Shown: positions 1 through 12,210 of the stretch, piece after piece
How positions within the stretch are numbered: the first letter of the stretch is position 1
Layout: every line of letters starts with the position of its first letter
Origin: Pseudomonas delhiensis
GTDB taxonomy: Bacteria > Pseudomonadota > Gammaproteobacteria > Pseudomonadales > Pseudomonadaceae
Length of the DNA: 64,000 nt
Direction of reading: 5' to 3'
Assembly: GCF_900187975.1 (NCBI RefSeq)
Contig: NZ_FZPC01000002.1
Span: 216,132-280,131, forward strand
Position numbers and translations under genes: made by a program
The notes under the pieces: model-generated
Databases searched by the model: none
What the model was told of the DNA's origin: nothing
The model's input: the letters and a program-made list of their open reading frames with translations, nothing else

Positions 1-270
1 GCCATCAACAACGTGCACAAGGCTCACTACGTTCTGCTGAACGTCGAGTGCAGCGCCAAGGCCCTGGCCGAGCTGGAAGACAACTTCCGCTACAACGACG
101 CCGTCATCCGTAACCTGGTGATCCGTCGCGACGAAGCCGTTACCGGCCAGTCCGAAATGCTGAAGGCCGAAGAGAGCCGCAACGAGCGCCGCGAGCGCCG
201 CGAGCGTCCCGACGCCAACGAAAACGAGTCCGCTGACGGCGAAGACAGCCGCGACAGCGCCGACGAGTAA
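1..270 (+). CDS. rpsF: 30S ribosomal protein S6, 5' truncated by window edge
   Basis: Primary 30S protein that pairs with S18 on the platform of the small subunit. The frame is open from base 1 (Ala-Ile-Asn-Asn-Val-His-Lys), so the start lies outside the window. The visible part holds the C-terminal half of the S6 fold ([18 protein letters not shown], then [15 protein letters not shown]), followed by a long acidic/arginine-rich tail ([17 protein letters not shown]) ending in Ser/Asp/Glu, as in gammaproteobacterial S6, where RimK adds glutamates to the C-terminus. rpsR follows 29 bp downstream in the usual rpsF-rpsR-rplI operon. Identity is very secure; the N-terminus is not seen. Confidence 0.97.
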   Translation, partial: AINNVHKAHYVLLNVECSAKALAELEDNFRYNDAVIRNLVIRRDEAVTGQSEMLKAEESRNERRERRERPDANENESADGEDSRDSADE

Positions 271-299
271 TCCCGGACCAGTATTGAGGAGCCGATAAC

Positions 300-530
300 A
301 TGGCACGTTTCTTCCGTCGTCGTAAGTTCTGCCGTTTCACCGCCGAAGGCGTCAAGGAGATCGATTACAAGGATCTCAACACCCTGAAGGCCTACGTTTC
401 CGAAACCGGCAAGATCGTTCCGAGCCGCATCACCGGCACCAAGGCCAAGTACCAGCGTCAGCTGGCGACCGCCATCAAGCGCGCTCGCTACCTGGCCCTG
501 CTTCCCTACACCGACAGCCACGGCCGTTGA
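300..530 (+). CDS. rpsR: 30S ribosomal protein S18
   Basis: S18, 76 residues, the normal length; binds S6 and 16S rRNA on the 30S platform. The sequence opens [17 protein letters not shown] and contains the family pattern [19 protein letters not shown] and [15 protein letters not shown], ending in a basic helix ([16 protein letters not shown]). A GAGGAG-type Shine-Dalgarno (around 286-291) lies before the ATG. It sits between rpsF and a membrane-protein gene in the ribosomal operon and is presumably cotranscribed with both. Confidence 0.98.
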   Translation: MARFFRRRKFCRFTAEGVKEIDYKDLNTLKAYVSETGKIVPSRITGTKAKYQRQLATAIKRARYLALLPYTDSHGR

Positions 531-565
531 TCGGGCAGTCGACGTAGCTTTGATGGATAGATCGC

Positions 566-1435
566 ATGCGCGCATTGGCTGAATTCGTCATGCGAGGCCG
601 CATGCAGGCGACCCTGGTGGTCGTCGCAGCCGCGGTACTGCAGCCGTTCTTCTGGCTCGGTGCCGCCGCCGGCAGCCTGGTGCTGCTGCGCCGCGGAGCC
701 GGCGATGCCATTGGCATCCTGGCCTGGGCGCTGCTCCCGGCCCTGGCCTGGTGGTACCTGGGCGACCCCACGGTCACCCTGGTGATGCTGGGTTCGGCGG
801 CCCTGGCGCAGGTGTTGCGCACCAGCATGTCCTGGAATCGGGTCATGCTGGCCAGCGTGGTGTTGGGCGTGTTCTTCGTGCTGCTGTTGAGCACGGTGTC
901 CGCCGGCCTGGTTGCAGGCCTGGCGGAGGCGTTTGGCAAGGTGCTGCCGCAGGTACTGTCGGAAGCGAAGCTTTCGGCGGACCAGCAGGCCGAGCTGCAA
1001 GCGGGGTTGGTCCCGGCCATTACCGGCCTGCTGGCCGCCTCGTTGCAGCTGATCAGCCTGTTGTGCCTGATGCTGGCGCGCTACTGGCAAGCGGCGCTGT
1101 ACAACCCGCAAGGGTTCGGCCGCGAGTTCCGCGCGCTGCGCCTGGCGCCGCCGGTGGCCATCGCGCTGCTGCTGGGCGTGCTGGTGGTGCCGTTGCTGGG
1201 CCCGCAGTTCGCCGTGGTGGCGCCGCTGTGCAGCGTGCCGCTGCTGTTGGCCGGGCTCGCGCTCGGCCATGGGCTGGTCGCGCTGAAACGCCTGCCGGGG
1301 TTCTGGCTGGTGCTGTTGTACGGCCTGGCGCTGGTGCTGGGGAATGTGATCTGTCTGGTTGCTGTCGTCGATAGTCTGTTTGATTTTCGTGGTCGCCTGG
1401 TACGTCGCCAGGGCTCCACGAACGGTGAAGGTTAA
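566..1435 (+). CDS. Polytopic inner-membrane protein between rpsR and rplI (DUF2232/YybS-like)
   Basis: A 289-residue protein made almost entirely of hydrophobic segments: about eight predicted membrane helices (for example LVVVAAAVLQPFFWLGAAAG near residues 16-35, MLASVVLGVFFVLLLSTVSAG near 95-115, LISLLCLMLARYW near 160 and FWLVLLYGLALVLGNVICLVAVV near 245-270). There is a short basic start (MRALAEFVMRGR) and no signal peptidase site. A membrane gene at exactly this place, between rpsR and rplI, is a known trait of Pseudomonas. The family resembles DUF2232/YybS, of unknown function. rplI begins 22 bp later, so it should be cotranscribed with the ribosomal genes. No enzymatic motif was seen. 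Confidence 0.85.
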   Translation: MRALAEFVMRGRMQATLVVVAAAVLQPFFWLGAAAGSLVLLRRGAGDAIGILAWALLPALAWWYLGDPTVTLVMLGSAALAQVLRTSMSWNRVMLASVVLGVFFVLLLSTVSAGLVAGLAEAFGKVLPQVLSEAKLSADQQAELQAGLVPAITGLLAASLQLISLLCLMLARYWQAALYNPQGFGREFRALRLAPPVAIALLLGVLVVPLLGPQFAVVAPLCSVPLLLAGLALGHGLVALKRLPGFWLVLLYGLALVLGNVICLVAVVDSLFDFRGRLVRRQGSTNGEG

Positions 1436-1456
1436 AAGTTAAGAGGTAAGACTCAA

Positions 1457-1903
1457 ATGGAAGTCATCCTGCTGGAAAAGATCGCCAAACTGGGCAACCT
1501 GGGCGACAAACTGAACGTCAAGGGCGGCTACGCCCGTAACTACCTGCTGCCGCAGGGCAAGGCCACCGCCGCCACCCCGGCCAACGTCGCTGCTTTCGAA
1601 GAGCGCCGCGCCGAGCTGGAAAAGGCTGCCGCCGCGAAGAAGGCTGACGCCGAAGCTCGCGCCGCCCAGCTGGCCGAACTGATCGTCACCATCGGCGCCC
1701 ACGCCGGCGACGAAGGCAAGCTGTTCGGTTCGATCGGCACCCGCGACATCGCCGAAGCGGTTTCCGCTGCCGGCTACCCGCTGGAAAAGGCCGAAGTGCG
1801 CCTGCCCAACGGTGCCCTGCGCACCGTCGGCGAATACGACATCGAAGTGCAACTGCACACCGACGTCGAAGCGACCCTGCACGTGGTCGTCGTCGCCGAG
1901 TAA
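1457..1903 (+). CDS. rplI: 50S ribosomal protein L9
   Basis: L9, 148 residues, full length. It binds 23S rRNA domain V near the L1 stalk and limits frameshifting. The N-terminal domain carries the L9 signature ([19 protein letters not shown], then [16 protein letters not shown]). A long connecting helix rich in Ala/Glu/Lys (residues about 45-75) leads to the C-terminal domain ([35 protein letters not shown]). It closes the rpsF operon: a strong hairpin with a T-run follows at 1963-2002 before dnaB. Confidence 0.98.
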   Translation: MEVILLEKIAKLGNLGDKLNVKGGYARNYLLPQGKATAATPANVAAFEERRAELEKAAAAKKADAEARAAQLAELIVTIGAHAGDEGKLFGSIGTRDIAEAVSAAGYPLEKAEVRLPNGALRTVGEYDIEVQLHTDVEATLHVVVVAE

Positions 1904-1962
1904 GCGATCCGTCGCTGCGACGCCGTGCACACCTTGCGTGGACGCGGCAGTTCGCTAACATC

Positions 1963-2002
1963 GGGCACGGTACCGCCGAGCGGTATCGTGCCCTTTGTTT
2001 TT
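1963..2002 (+). terminator. Rho-independent terminator after rplI
   Basis: GGGCACGGTACCG (1963-1975) pairs with CGGTATCGTGCCC (1981-1993) with one G-T wobble; the loop is CCGAG and TTTGTTTTT follows. It separates the ribosomal operon from dnaB. Confidence 0.85.
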
Positions 2003-2034
2003 CTGCTGCCCCCTGATTCCTTTACGCCGAGCCC

Positions 2035-3429
2035 ATGAACGACATCACCGTCCCCGAGCAGTACGACCTGCAAACGGCATCCCTCAAGGTGCCGCCGCAT
2101 TCGATCGAAGCCGAGCAGGCGGTGCTGGGTGGCCTGATGCTCGACAACAACGCCTGGGAGCGGGTCTCGGACGCGGTGTCCGATGGCGACTTCTACCGCC
2201 ACGACCACCGGCTGATCTTCCGCGCGGTGTACAAGCTCGCCGAAGGCAACCAGCCGATCGACGTGGTGACGCTCTCCGAGCTGCTGGAGCGCGAAGGCCA
2301 ACTGGCCCAGGTCGGCGGCCTGGCCTACCTGGCGGAGCTGGCGAAGAACACCCCGTCGGTGGCGAACATCAAGGCCTATGCGCAGATCATTCGCGAGCGC
2401 GCCACCCTGCGCCAACTGATCGGCATCAGCAGCGACATCGCCGACAGCGCCTTCAACCCCGAAGGCCGCAGCGCCAACGAGGTGCTCGACGAAGCCGAGA
2501 GGAAGATCTTCGAGATCGCCGAGGCGCGGCCGAAGACCGGCGGCCCGGTGGGCATCGGCGACATCCTGGCCAAGACCATCGATCGTATCGATCACCTGTT
2601 CAATACCGACGAGGCGCTGACCGGCATCTCCACCGGCTTCACCGACCTCGACGAGAAGACCAGCGGGCTGCAGCCGGCCGACCTGATTATCGTCGCCGGC
2701 CGTCCGTCCATGGGCAAGACCACCTTCGCCATGAACCTGGTGGAAAACGCCCTGATGCGCAGTGACAAGACGATCCTGGTGTACTCCCTGGAGATGCCCT
2801 CGGACTCGATCGTGATGCGTATGCTCGCGTCGCTGGGGCGCATCGACCAGACCAAGGTCCGTTCGGGCAAGCTCGACGACGACGACTGGCCGCGCCTGAC
2901 CTCGGCGGTCAACCTGCTCAACGACCGCAAGCTGTTCATCGACGACACTGCCGGCATCTCGCCGTCGGAGATGCGTGCGCGTACCCGGCGCCTGGCCCGT
3001 GAGCACGGCGAAATCGGCTTGATCATGGTGGACTACCTGCAGCTGATGCAGATTCCCGGCTCCTCCGGCGACAACCGCACCAACGAGATCTCCGAGATCT
3101 CCCGCTCGCTCAAGGCGCTGGCCAAGGAGTTCAACTGCCCGGTGGTGGCGCTGTCGCAGCTCAACCGCTCGCTGGAACAGCGCCCCAACAAGCGTCCGGT
3201 GAACTCCGACCTCCGCGAATCCGGGGCGATCGAGCAGGACGCCGACGTGATCATGTTCGTCTACCGCGACGAGGTGTACCACCCGGAGACCGAGTTCAAG
3301 GGCGTCGCCGAAATCATCATCGGCAAGCAGCGTAACGGCCCCATCGGCACGGTGCGCGTGGCCTTCCTCGGCAAGTACAGCCGCTTCGACAACCTCGCCC
3401 CGGGGATGTACAACTTCGAAGACGAATAA
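2035..3429 (+). CDS. dnaB: Replicative DNA helicase DnaB
   Basis: Hexameric 5'-3' helicase at the replication fork, 464 residues, normal length. The N-terminal domain (residues about 15-120, [19 protein letters not shown]) contacts primase. The RecA-like C-terminal domain has Walker [10 protein letters not shown] (222-230), a Walker B region ending MVDYLQLM, the conserved [17 protein letters not shown] segment and an arginine-finger region ([20 protein letters not shown]). No intein is present. The ATG has only a weak ribosome site (CCGAG). It stands alone after the rplI terminator; a small hairpin (3432-3445) and REP hairpins follow. Confidence 0.98.
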   Translation: MNDITVPEQYDLQTASLKVPPHSIEAEQAVLGGLMLDNNAWERVSDAVSDGDFYRHDHRLIFRAVYKLAEGNQPIDVVTLSELLEREGQLAQVGGLAYLAELAKNTPSVANIKAYAQIIRERATLRQLIGISSDIADSAFNPEGRSANEVLDEAERKIFEIAEARPKTGGPVGIGDILAKTIDRIDHLFNTDEALTGISTGFTDLDEKTSGLQPADLIIVAGRPSMGKTTFAMNLVENALMRSDKTILVYSLEMPSDSIVMRMLASLGRIDQTKVRSGKLDDDDWPRLTSAVNLLNDRKLFIDDTAGISPSEMRARTRRLAREHGEIGLIMVDYLQLMQIPGSSGDNRTNEISEISRSLKALAKEFNCPVVALSQLNRSLEQRPNKRPVNSDLRESGAIEQDADVIMFVYRDEVYHPETEFKGVAEIIIGKQRNGPIGTVRVAFLGKYSRFDNLAPGMYNFEDE

Positions 3430-3456
3430 CCCTCCCTGCGGGGAGCGCCGTGTTTT

Positions 3457-3598
3457 TGTAGGAGCGGGCCCTGCCCGCGATTCGCGCGCAGGGCGCGCTC
3501 CTACAGGTGAATGCCGCGGGTGGCGTGGCGTAGGAGCGGATCTCATCCGCGATCCGCGCCGAAACCTCTAGCCATCGCGGACAAGGTCCGCTCCTACG
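3457..3598. repeat. Two GTAG-headed REP hairpins between dnaB and alr
   Basis: Unit 1 (3457-3505) opens TGTAGGAGCGGGCCCTGCCC and closes with the reverse complement (GGGCGCGCTCCTACA), a near-perfect palindrome around GATTCGCG. Unit 2 (3529-3598) opens GTAGGAGCGGATCTCATCC and closes GGTCCGCTCCTAC, a looser hairpin. Both have the GTAG head and CTAC tail typical of Pseudomonas REP sequences. They fill most of the 241-bp gap; no gene is seen there. Confidence 0.8.
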
Positions 3599-3670
3599 CC
3601 CATGTTTTTCTGCGGCGGCGGCGGGGCGGTTATGCTCCTCGTTCTGCTCAGCTTGTAGCTCGGGACCCCC

Positions 3671-4747
3671 ATGCGCCCCCTCATCGCCCATATCGATCTC
3701 TCCGCCATCCAGCACAACTACGCCCTGGCCAAGCGCTGCGCGCCGGGCCGCGAGGCGTTCGCCGTGGTCAAGGCCAATGCCTACGGGCATGGCGTGCGCG
3801 AGGTGGTGACCGCGCTGCATGACGACGCCGACGGCTTCGCCGTGGCCTGCCTGGAGGAGGCCGCCGAGGTCCGGGCGCTGCACGGCACCGCGCGCATCCT
3901 GCTGCTGGAGGGCTGCTTCGAGCCGAGCGAGTGCCTGGTGGCTTCGCAACTGCGCCTGGACATCGCCGTGCAGGGGCCCGAGCAACTGGCGACGCTGCTG
4001 GCCAGCAGCCTGCCGCGCCCGCTCAACGTCTGGCTCAAGCTGGATTCGGGCATGCACCGCCTGGGCTTCTCCGCCGCGGCCCTGCGCGCGGTCTTCCCGA
4101 GCCTGCGCGGCGCCGCGCAGGTCGCCGAGCTGAACCTGATGAGCCACTTCGCCTGCGCCGACGAGCGCGGCCACACGCTCACCGAGGACCAGCTGGAATG
4201 CTTCCTCGGCCTGCTCGACCTGGACTTCGACCAGCGCTCGCTGGCCAACTCCGCCGCCGTGCTGGGCATCCCGGCGGCGCACATGGACTGGATCCGCCCC
4301 GGCATCATGCTCTACGGCGCCTCGCCCTTCGCCGACCTGGGCGCGGCCGAGATGGCCCTGCGCCCGGCCATGAGCCTGCACGCGCAGGTGATGGCCATCC
4401 GCGAGGTAGCGGTGGGCGAGAGCGTCGGCTATGGCGCCACCTGGGTGGCCGGACGGCCATCGCGCATCGGCACCGTCAGCTGCGGCTACGCCGACGGCTA
4501 CCCGCGCCATGCGCCCAGCGGCACGCCGGTGCTGGTCGACGGCCGCCGCGCGCCGCTGGCCGGACGGGTCTCCATGGACATGCTGGCGGTGGACCTCACC
4601 GACCTGCCCGACGTGGCCGTCGGCGCCCCGGTGGAACTCTGGGGCGCGCAGTTGCCGGTGGACGAGGTGGCCGCCAACGCCGGCACCATCGGCTACGAAC
4701 TGCTGACCAAGGTCACTGCGCGGGTGCCTCGCAAGTACAGCGCCTAG
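3671..4747 (+). CDS. alr: Alanine racemase
   Basis: PLP enzyme interconverting L- and D-alanine for peptidoglycan, 358 residues. The N-terminal TIM barrel has the PLP lysine in [11 protein letters not shown] (K34). The C-terminal beta domain has the catalytic tyrosine in SVGYGATW (Y254), followed by the usual [16 protein letters not shown] and [17 protein letters not shown] 3671 opens [18 protein letters not shown], the standard start of the family. Downstream of dnaB is the usual Alr position in Pseudomonas; a catabolic DadX would normally sit beside dadA, which is not here. Its TAG shares the tetramer CTAG with the stop of the convergent diguanylate cyclase gene. Confidence 0.95.
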   Translation: MRPLIAHIDLSAIQHNYALAKRCAPGREAFAVVKANAYGHGVREVVTALHDDADGFAVACLEEAAEVRALHGTARILLLEGCFEPSECLVASQLRLDIAVQGPEQLATLLASSLPRPLNVWLKLDSGMHRLGFSAAALRAVFPSLRGAAQVAELNLMSHFACADERGHTLTEDQLECFLGLLDLDFDQRSLANSAAVLGIPAAHMDWIRPGIMLYGASPFADLGAAEMALRPAMSLHAQVMAIREVAVGESVGYGATWVAGRPSRIGTVSCGYADGYPRHAPSGTPVLVDGRRAPLAGRVSMDMLAVDLTDLPDVAVGAPVELWGAQLPVDEVAANAGTIGYELLTKVTARVPRKYSA

Positions 4748-6624
4748 ACCAACCGGTCCGAAGTCTTCAGCGTCTCCAGCCAGAAGTCGCCGTTGCCGCC
4801 GTCCTCCCCGGCCAGCGCGTAGCTGGCCCGGCCGCTGCCCTTGACCTGGTACAGCGCCTGGTCGGCGGCCTTGTACAGCTTGGCGAACTGCAGGGCGTGG
4901 CGCGGGTAGATGGCCACGCCGATGCTCGGGGTGATGCTCAGCTCCAGGCGGTCGAACTGCACCGGCCGCGACAGCTCGCTGAGCAGGCGCACGGCGATCT
5001 CCCGGGCGTGGCCTTCGGCGTCGGGGCCGGACACCAGCGCGGCGAACTCGTCGCCGCCCAGGCGCGCCACGCAGTCGCTGGAGCGCACGCACTGGCGCAG
5101 GCGGTGGCCGACGTGCTGGAGCATGAAGTCGCCGGCGTCGTGGCCGTGGGTGTCGTTGATCGGCTTGAAGTGGTCGAGGTCGATCAGCATCAGCGCCAGG
5201 CTCTCGCCGTGCTGCTGGGCGTGCTGCAGCGCCTGCTCGGCGTGCTCCACCAGGTAGCGGCGGTTGGGCAGCCCGGTGAGCGGGTCGTTGTGCGCGGCAT
5301 GGCGCAACTGGGCCTCGCGTTCCAGCAGCAGGCGGTTGCTCTGCGTCAGCTCGGCGGTGCGCGCCGCCACGGCCTGTGCCAGGTCGTTCTGCGCGCTCTG
5401 CAGCAGGGTCATGCGCGCGCTCTTCTCGCGGTTGGCCTGTTCCAGGGCCTGGGCCTTCTCGCGCTTGAGTTCCTGGATGCGCGAGGTCAGGGCGAAGGAG
5501 AACAGGATGGACTCCATGGCCACCGATACCGGGAACAGGTAGGCGGTGGTCGGTGACGGCTGCACCACGCCCAGGGCGCGCATCACCGAGATGCTCACGC
5601 TGGACAGCACCAGGCCGAAGCCCACCAGGTACAGGCGCGCCGGCAGGGAGCCCTGCAGCGAGCGGGTGATGGCCGCGCCGAGCGCTGCCGGGATGCCGAC
5701 GAAGGTGGTGGTGGCCAGCACCCAGCCGGCCTCGGAGCGGCCGACGAAGACGTTGAGCAGCACCGAGGCGACGTACAGCAGGCAGTTCAGCGTCAGCAGG
5801 TGGTGCGCCCAGGGCACGTTGCGGCGGGTCTGCAGCAGCGTCTGGGTGAAGCGGGTGACGCACAGGCCCCACAGCGAGGGCAGGGTGATGCGGTTCAGCC
5901 ACCAGGGCACCGCGGCGTCCGGCCAGAGCAGCTCGAAGGCGTGGCCGGTCATGCCCATGCTGAACAGCAGGGCGAAGCCGGTGGTGAGCACGTACCAGAA
6001 GTAGGCGCGGTCGCGCAGGCTGACCAGGATGAACAGGTTGTACAGCAGCAGCGCGGCGATCAGCCCGTAGACGCCGCCGAGGAACAGGTTGGTCTCGGCG
6101 CGGTGGTCCTGCAGGTCGTCCTGCGACCAGATGCGCAGCGGGAAGGAATTGCCGGCCGGGTCCAGGCTGCGCAGGTACAGGCGCAGCGGGCCCTCGCCGG
6201 CGGGCAGGTGGAACACCGGGCGGCGGTAGCTGCGGTCGCGGCCTTCGGCGAAGGGCACCGCTTCGCCCGAGCGCAGCTCGCGGTAGCCGCCCTGGCCGTC
6301 GGGCAGGTACAGGCGCAGGTCGAGCAGGTTGACCGCGTCCACCTCCAGCCACCAGCCGCCGGGCGGGGTGGCCTGGCGCTCCAGGTCCAGGCGCAGCCAC
6401 CAGGGGTTGGGGCTCTGGCCGACGCTGGTGCGGCCCCTGGCGGGCACGAAGGCGGCGTCCCGCTCGCGCGCCTGTTGCAGGTCCAGGCGCGCGCCCGGGT
6501 CTTCCAGCAGCATCAGGCCGTCGTTCAGCCAGCGCCCGCTGGCCCGTTCGTCGAGTACCAGGGGCTGGGCCGCGGCGCTGGCGCAACCGAGCAGGAGAAA
6601 CAACAGACACCACAGATGACGCAC
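4744..6624 (-). CDS. 7TMR-DISM sensor diguanylate cyclase
   Basis: A predicted c-di-GMP synthase of 626 residues. From GTG 6624 ([22 protein letters not shown]) there is a signal peptide, a periplasmic DISMED2 beta-sandwich (about 25-165), seven transmembrane helices (about 185-390, [20 protein letters not shown] onward), a coiled-coil linker (about 395-450) and a GGDEF domain with intact RLGGDEF (GGDEF near residue 523) and [14 protein letters not shown]. An RxxD-type I-site was not obvious. GTG 6624 is preferred because AGGGAG lies 8 nt upstream and the signal peptide follows at once; the frame is open further upstream without a site. It probably senses an extracytoplasmic ligand, perhaps carbohydrate. 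It converges on alr with overlapping stops and diverges from ygiQ. Confidence 0.92.
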   Translation of the reverse strand: MRHLWCLLFLLLGCASAAAQPLVLDERASGRWLNDGLMLLEDPGARLDLQQARERDAAFVPARGRTSVGQSPNPWWLRLDLERQATPPGGWWLEVDAVNLLDLRLYLPDGQGGYRELRSGEAVPFAEGRDRSYRRPVFHLPAGEGPLRLYLRSLDPAGNSFPLRIWSQDDLQDHRAETNLFLGGVYGLIAALLLYNLFILVSLRDRAYFWYVLTTGFALLFSMGMTGHAFELLWPDAAVPWWLNRITLPSLWGLCVTRFTQTLLQTRRNVPWAHHLLTLNCLLYVASVLLNVFVGRSEAGWVLATTTFVGIPAALGAAITRSLQGSLPARLYLVGFGLVLSSVSISVMRALGVVQPSPTTAYLFPVSVAMESILFSFALTSRIQELKREKAQALEQANREKSARMTLLQSAQNDLAQAVAARTAELTQSNRLLLEREAQLRHAAHNDPLTGLPNRRYLVEHAEQALQHAQQHGESLALMLIDLDHFKPINDTHGHDAGDFMLQHVGHRLRQCVRSSDCVARLGGDEFAALVSGPDAEGHAREIAVRLLSELSRPVQFDRLELSITPSIGVAIYPRHALQFAKLYKAADQALYQVKGSGRASYALAGEDGGNGDFWLETLKTSDRLV

Positions 6625-6847
6625 GGCTGACACTCCCTGTTCCCGGCCGCTGCGGCCAAGCCTGTTGATACGGTGGAGCGAGTATAGCCAGTTGCCATCG
6701 CGGCGGCTCCGCCAATCGTCCGCGTCCGGCGGTCGTCCGGCGCCGGGAAAAACCCCAGTGCTCCGGTCGGAATTGTTCACTTTTTGTGCTATATTCCGCG
6801 CCCGCGTTTTTGCGCCCCCTATTCCTAGAGATACCCCGGTGCCCGTG

Positions 6848-9103
<2,256 letters not shown>

Positions 9104-9119
9104 GAAGCATGACCGATGA

Positions 9120-9147
9120 CGGGGCCGCAAGGCCCCGTTTTCGTTTT
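9120..9147 (+). terminator. Rho-independent terminator after ygiQ
   Basis: CGGGGCC (9120-9126), loop GCAA, GGCCCCG (9131-9137), then TTTTCGTTTT. Confidence 0.9.
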
Positions 9148-9160
9148 CCGGGCTGCTTTC

Positions 9161-9332
9161 GTAGGAGCGAGCTTGCTCGCGAACGGAGCCTACCGGCAAC
9201 GACGGAGCCTAGGATAAGTCCGCCCCTCTCCCCAGCCCTCTCCCTGAAGGGAGAGGGCTGGGGAGAGGGGCGGAGGTCGGTCTGATACCAGCGTATCCGG
9301 GAAACGCCGTTCGCGAGCAAGCTCGCTCCTAC
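9161..9332. repeat. Nested REP element: 25-bp inverted arms around a perfect 54-nt palindrome
   Basis: The left arm (9161-9185, starting GTAGGAGCGAGCTTGCTCGC) is the exact reverse complement of the right arm (9308-9332, ending GCAAGCTCGCTCCTAC). Between them, 9220-9273 is a perfect palindrome with 26-bp arms around GA (CCGCCCCTCTCC...GGAGAGGGGCGG). It fills most of the gap between ygiQ and the beta-helix gene. A degenerate second copy of the same architecture is at 58587-58880. Confidence 0.85.
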
Positions 9333-9419
9333 AGGAAGGGAACCGCGTCCGGTCTATCCATCGAAACATTTTGGTACTATAGTTCCAGAATCATAAAAAC
9401 AAGACCGGAGACCCCCGCC

Positions 9420-10663
<1,244 letters not shown>

Positions 10664-10667
<4 letters not shown>

Positions 10668-11791
10668 CGCGAGCCGCCCGCGCCTGGCTGTCGCTCGCCC
10701 TGGCCGTCGCCCTGGCCGGGTGCGGGCAGGAGGCGAAGCCGCGCTACCAGCCCGAGGGCGACGACTACCCGCAGGTCCTCAGCGGCTGGGGCATGCTGCG
10801 CCTGGGCGACGGCCACCTGAAGCCCGCGCCAGAGGTGCTGCCCTACGACCTCAACACCCCGTTGTTCACCGACTACGCGCACAAGCTGCGCACGGTGTGG
10901 ATGCCCGAAGGGCAGGCGGCGAAATACGCCGACGACCACTTCGACTACCCGCTGGGCACGGTGCTGACCAAGACCTTCTACTACCCCACCGACGGCCAGG
11001 GCCAGTTGCTGGAGAACGCCCAGGACGACCGCGACCCGCAGCAGGGCCTGGACCTGGCGAAGGTGCGCCTGGTCGAGACCCGCGTGCTGGTGAAGCAGAA
11101 GGACGGCTGGACGGCGCTGCCCTACGTGTGGGACGCCGAGCAGAAGGAAGCCCGCCTGGAGCTGGCCGGCGACAGCCAGGCCCTGGAACTGCGGGATGCA
11201 GCCGGGCAGAAGGTGGCCTTCACCTACATGGTGCCGGACGCCAACCAGTGCTCCGAGTGCCACGCCGAGGCCAAGGGCGCCGGCATCGCCCCGCTGGGGC
11301 CCAAGGCCCGGCACCTGAACAAGGACTTCGCCTACGCCGAAGGCAGCGACAACCAGCTGCTCCATTGGCAGGCGCGCGGTTTCCTGCAAGGCCTGCCGGA
11401 ACTGGCGCAGGTGCCGCGCAACGCCCTCTGGGGCCACCCGCGCGAAGGCGAGAGCCTGGAGCAGCAGGCGCGCAGCTACCTCGACGCCAACTGCGGCCAC
11501 TGCCACAACCCCAAGGGCGCGGCGCGCACCTCGGGCCTGTACCTCGATGCCCACGCCGAGCTGGGGGTGAACTACGGCTTCTGCAAGCAACCGGTGGCGG
11601 CCGGCGGCGGCACCGGCGGGCGCCGCGAGGACATCCACCCGGGGCACCCGGAGCTGTCGGTGCTGACCTACCGCGTCGGCAGCGACAAGCCCGGGGAGAT
11701 GATGCCCGAGCTGGGGCGCGCGCTGGTGCACAAGGAAGGGCTGGAGGTGCTGGAGCGGTGGATCGCTTCGTTGCCGGGGAGTTGTAGCTGA
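10664..11791 (+). CDS. Diheme c-type cytochrome lipoprotein (SO_2930-like)
   Basis: 375 residues from the ATG that overlaps the upstream stop (ATGA at 10664-10667). MTRAARAWLSLALAVALAGCGQ is a lipoprotein signal with lipobox ALAGC. Two haem-binding CXXCH motifs are present: CSECH (in NQCSECHAEAKG, about residue 196) and CGHCH (in DANCGHCHNPKG, about 279). The N-terminal region (PYDLNTPLFTDYAHKLRTVW) matches the SO_2930/HNE_0200 family. It is expected to be a periplasmic, membrane-anchored electron-transfer partner of the beta-helix lipoprotein upstream; no substrate is known. Translational coupling implies fixed stoichiometry. Confidence 0.88.
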
Positions 11792-11837
11792 CGCCGTTCC
11801 ACCCATCCTACGCCGCCCCATCCGCACCGCATTCCCA

Positions 11838-11947
11838 TGTAGGAGCGGGCCCTGCGCGCGAAATCGCGGGCAGGGCCCGCTCCTACAGGTTGATGCCGAA
11901 CCTCTCGTCCGCACCGGACAGCTCCCTCTCCCTTCAGGGAGAGGGTA
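11838..11947. repeat. REP hairpin and CCCTCTCCC palindrome in the 419-bp gap before the transglutaminase operon
   Basis: 11838-11887 is a GTAG-type REP (TGTAGGAGCGGGCCCTGCGC to GGGCCCGCTCCTACA). About 11924-11945 holds the small palindrome CCCTCTCCCTTCAGGGAGAGGG, a shorter relative of the palindromes at 9220-9273 and 58661-58826. Just after the cytochrome stop, 11795-11811 (TTCCACCCATCCTACGC) is half of a GTAGGATGGGTGGAGCG element. The rest of the gap (11948-12156) shows no gene; a sigma-54 promoter lies at its end. Confidence 0.75.
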
Positions 11948-12156
11948 AGACATCTCCCGACACACCGGCACAACCGGGAGGCGCCGATCACAGGCATCCC
12001 ATCTTCTCCCGCCTGTCACGCTGCAAGGTCTAGGCTAATCCAGCCGGCACACCTCATCGCGCCCCATTTCCGTGCACCCCCATGCCCGGCATGCGCCCCC
12101 GGGCCCCGCGATGGTGCCCGGCGCCCATGCGCAGCCCGTTCCACGGCCCCTGGCGG

Positions 12157-12173
12157 CTGGCACGGGACTTGCG
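12157..12173 (+). promoter_or_regulatory. Sigma-54 (-24/-12) promoter of the transglutaminase/ATP-grasp operon
   Basis: CTGGCACGGGACTTGCG matches the RpoN consensus YTGGCACGRNNNTTGCW at every fixed base except the last. GG (12159-12160) and GC (12171-12172) are 10 nt apart as required. The start of transcription would be near 12183, about 28 nt before GTG 12211. No convincing enhancer site was recognised upstream, only TGCACC and GGTGC half-sites around 12074 and 12113. Confidence 0.75.
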
Positions 12174-12210
12174 CGGAAGCTGTGTCGCCCAGGCCCGCAG
12201 GAGGCCCGTC

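Noticed and set aside
12073..12118. NtrC site upstream of the transglutaminase operon
   Set aside because: Only TGCACC and GGTGC half-sites about 35 bp apart; they do not form the TGCACC-N5-GGTGCA palindrome.
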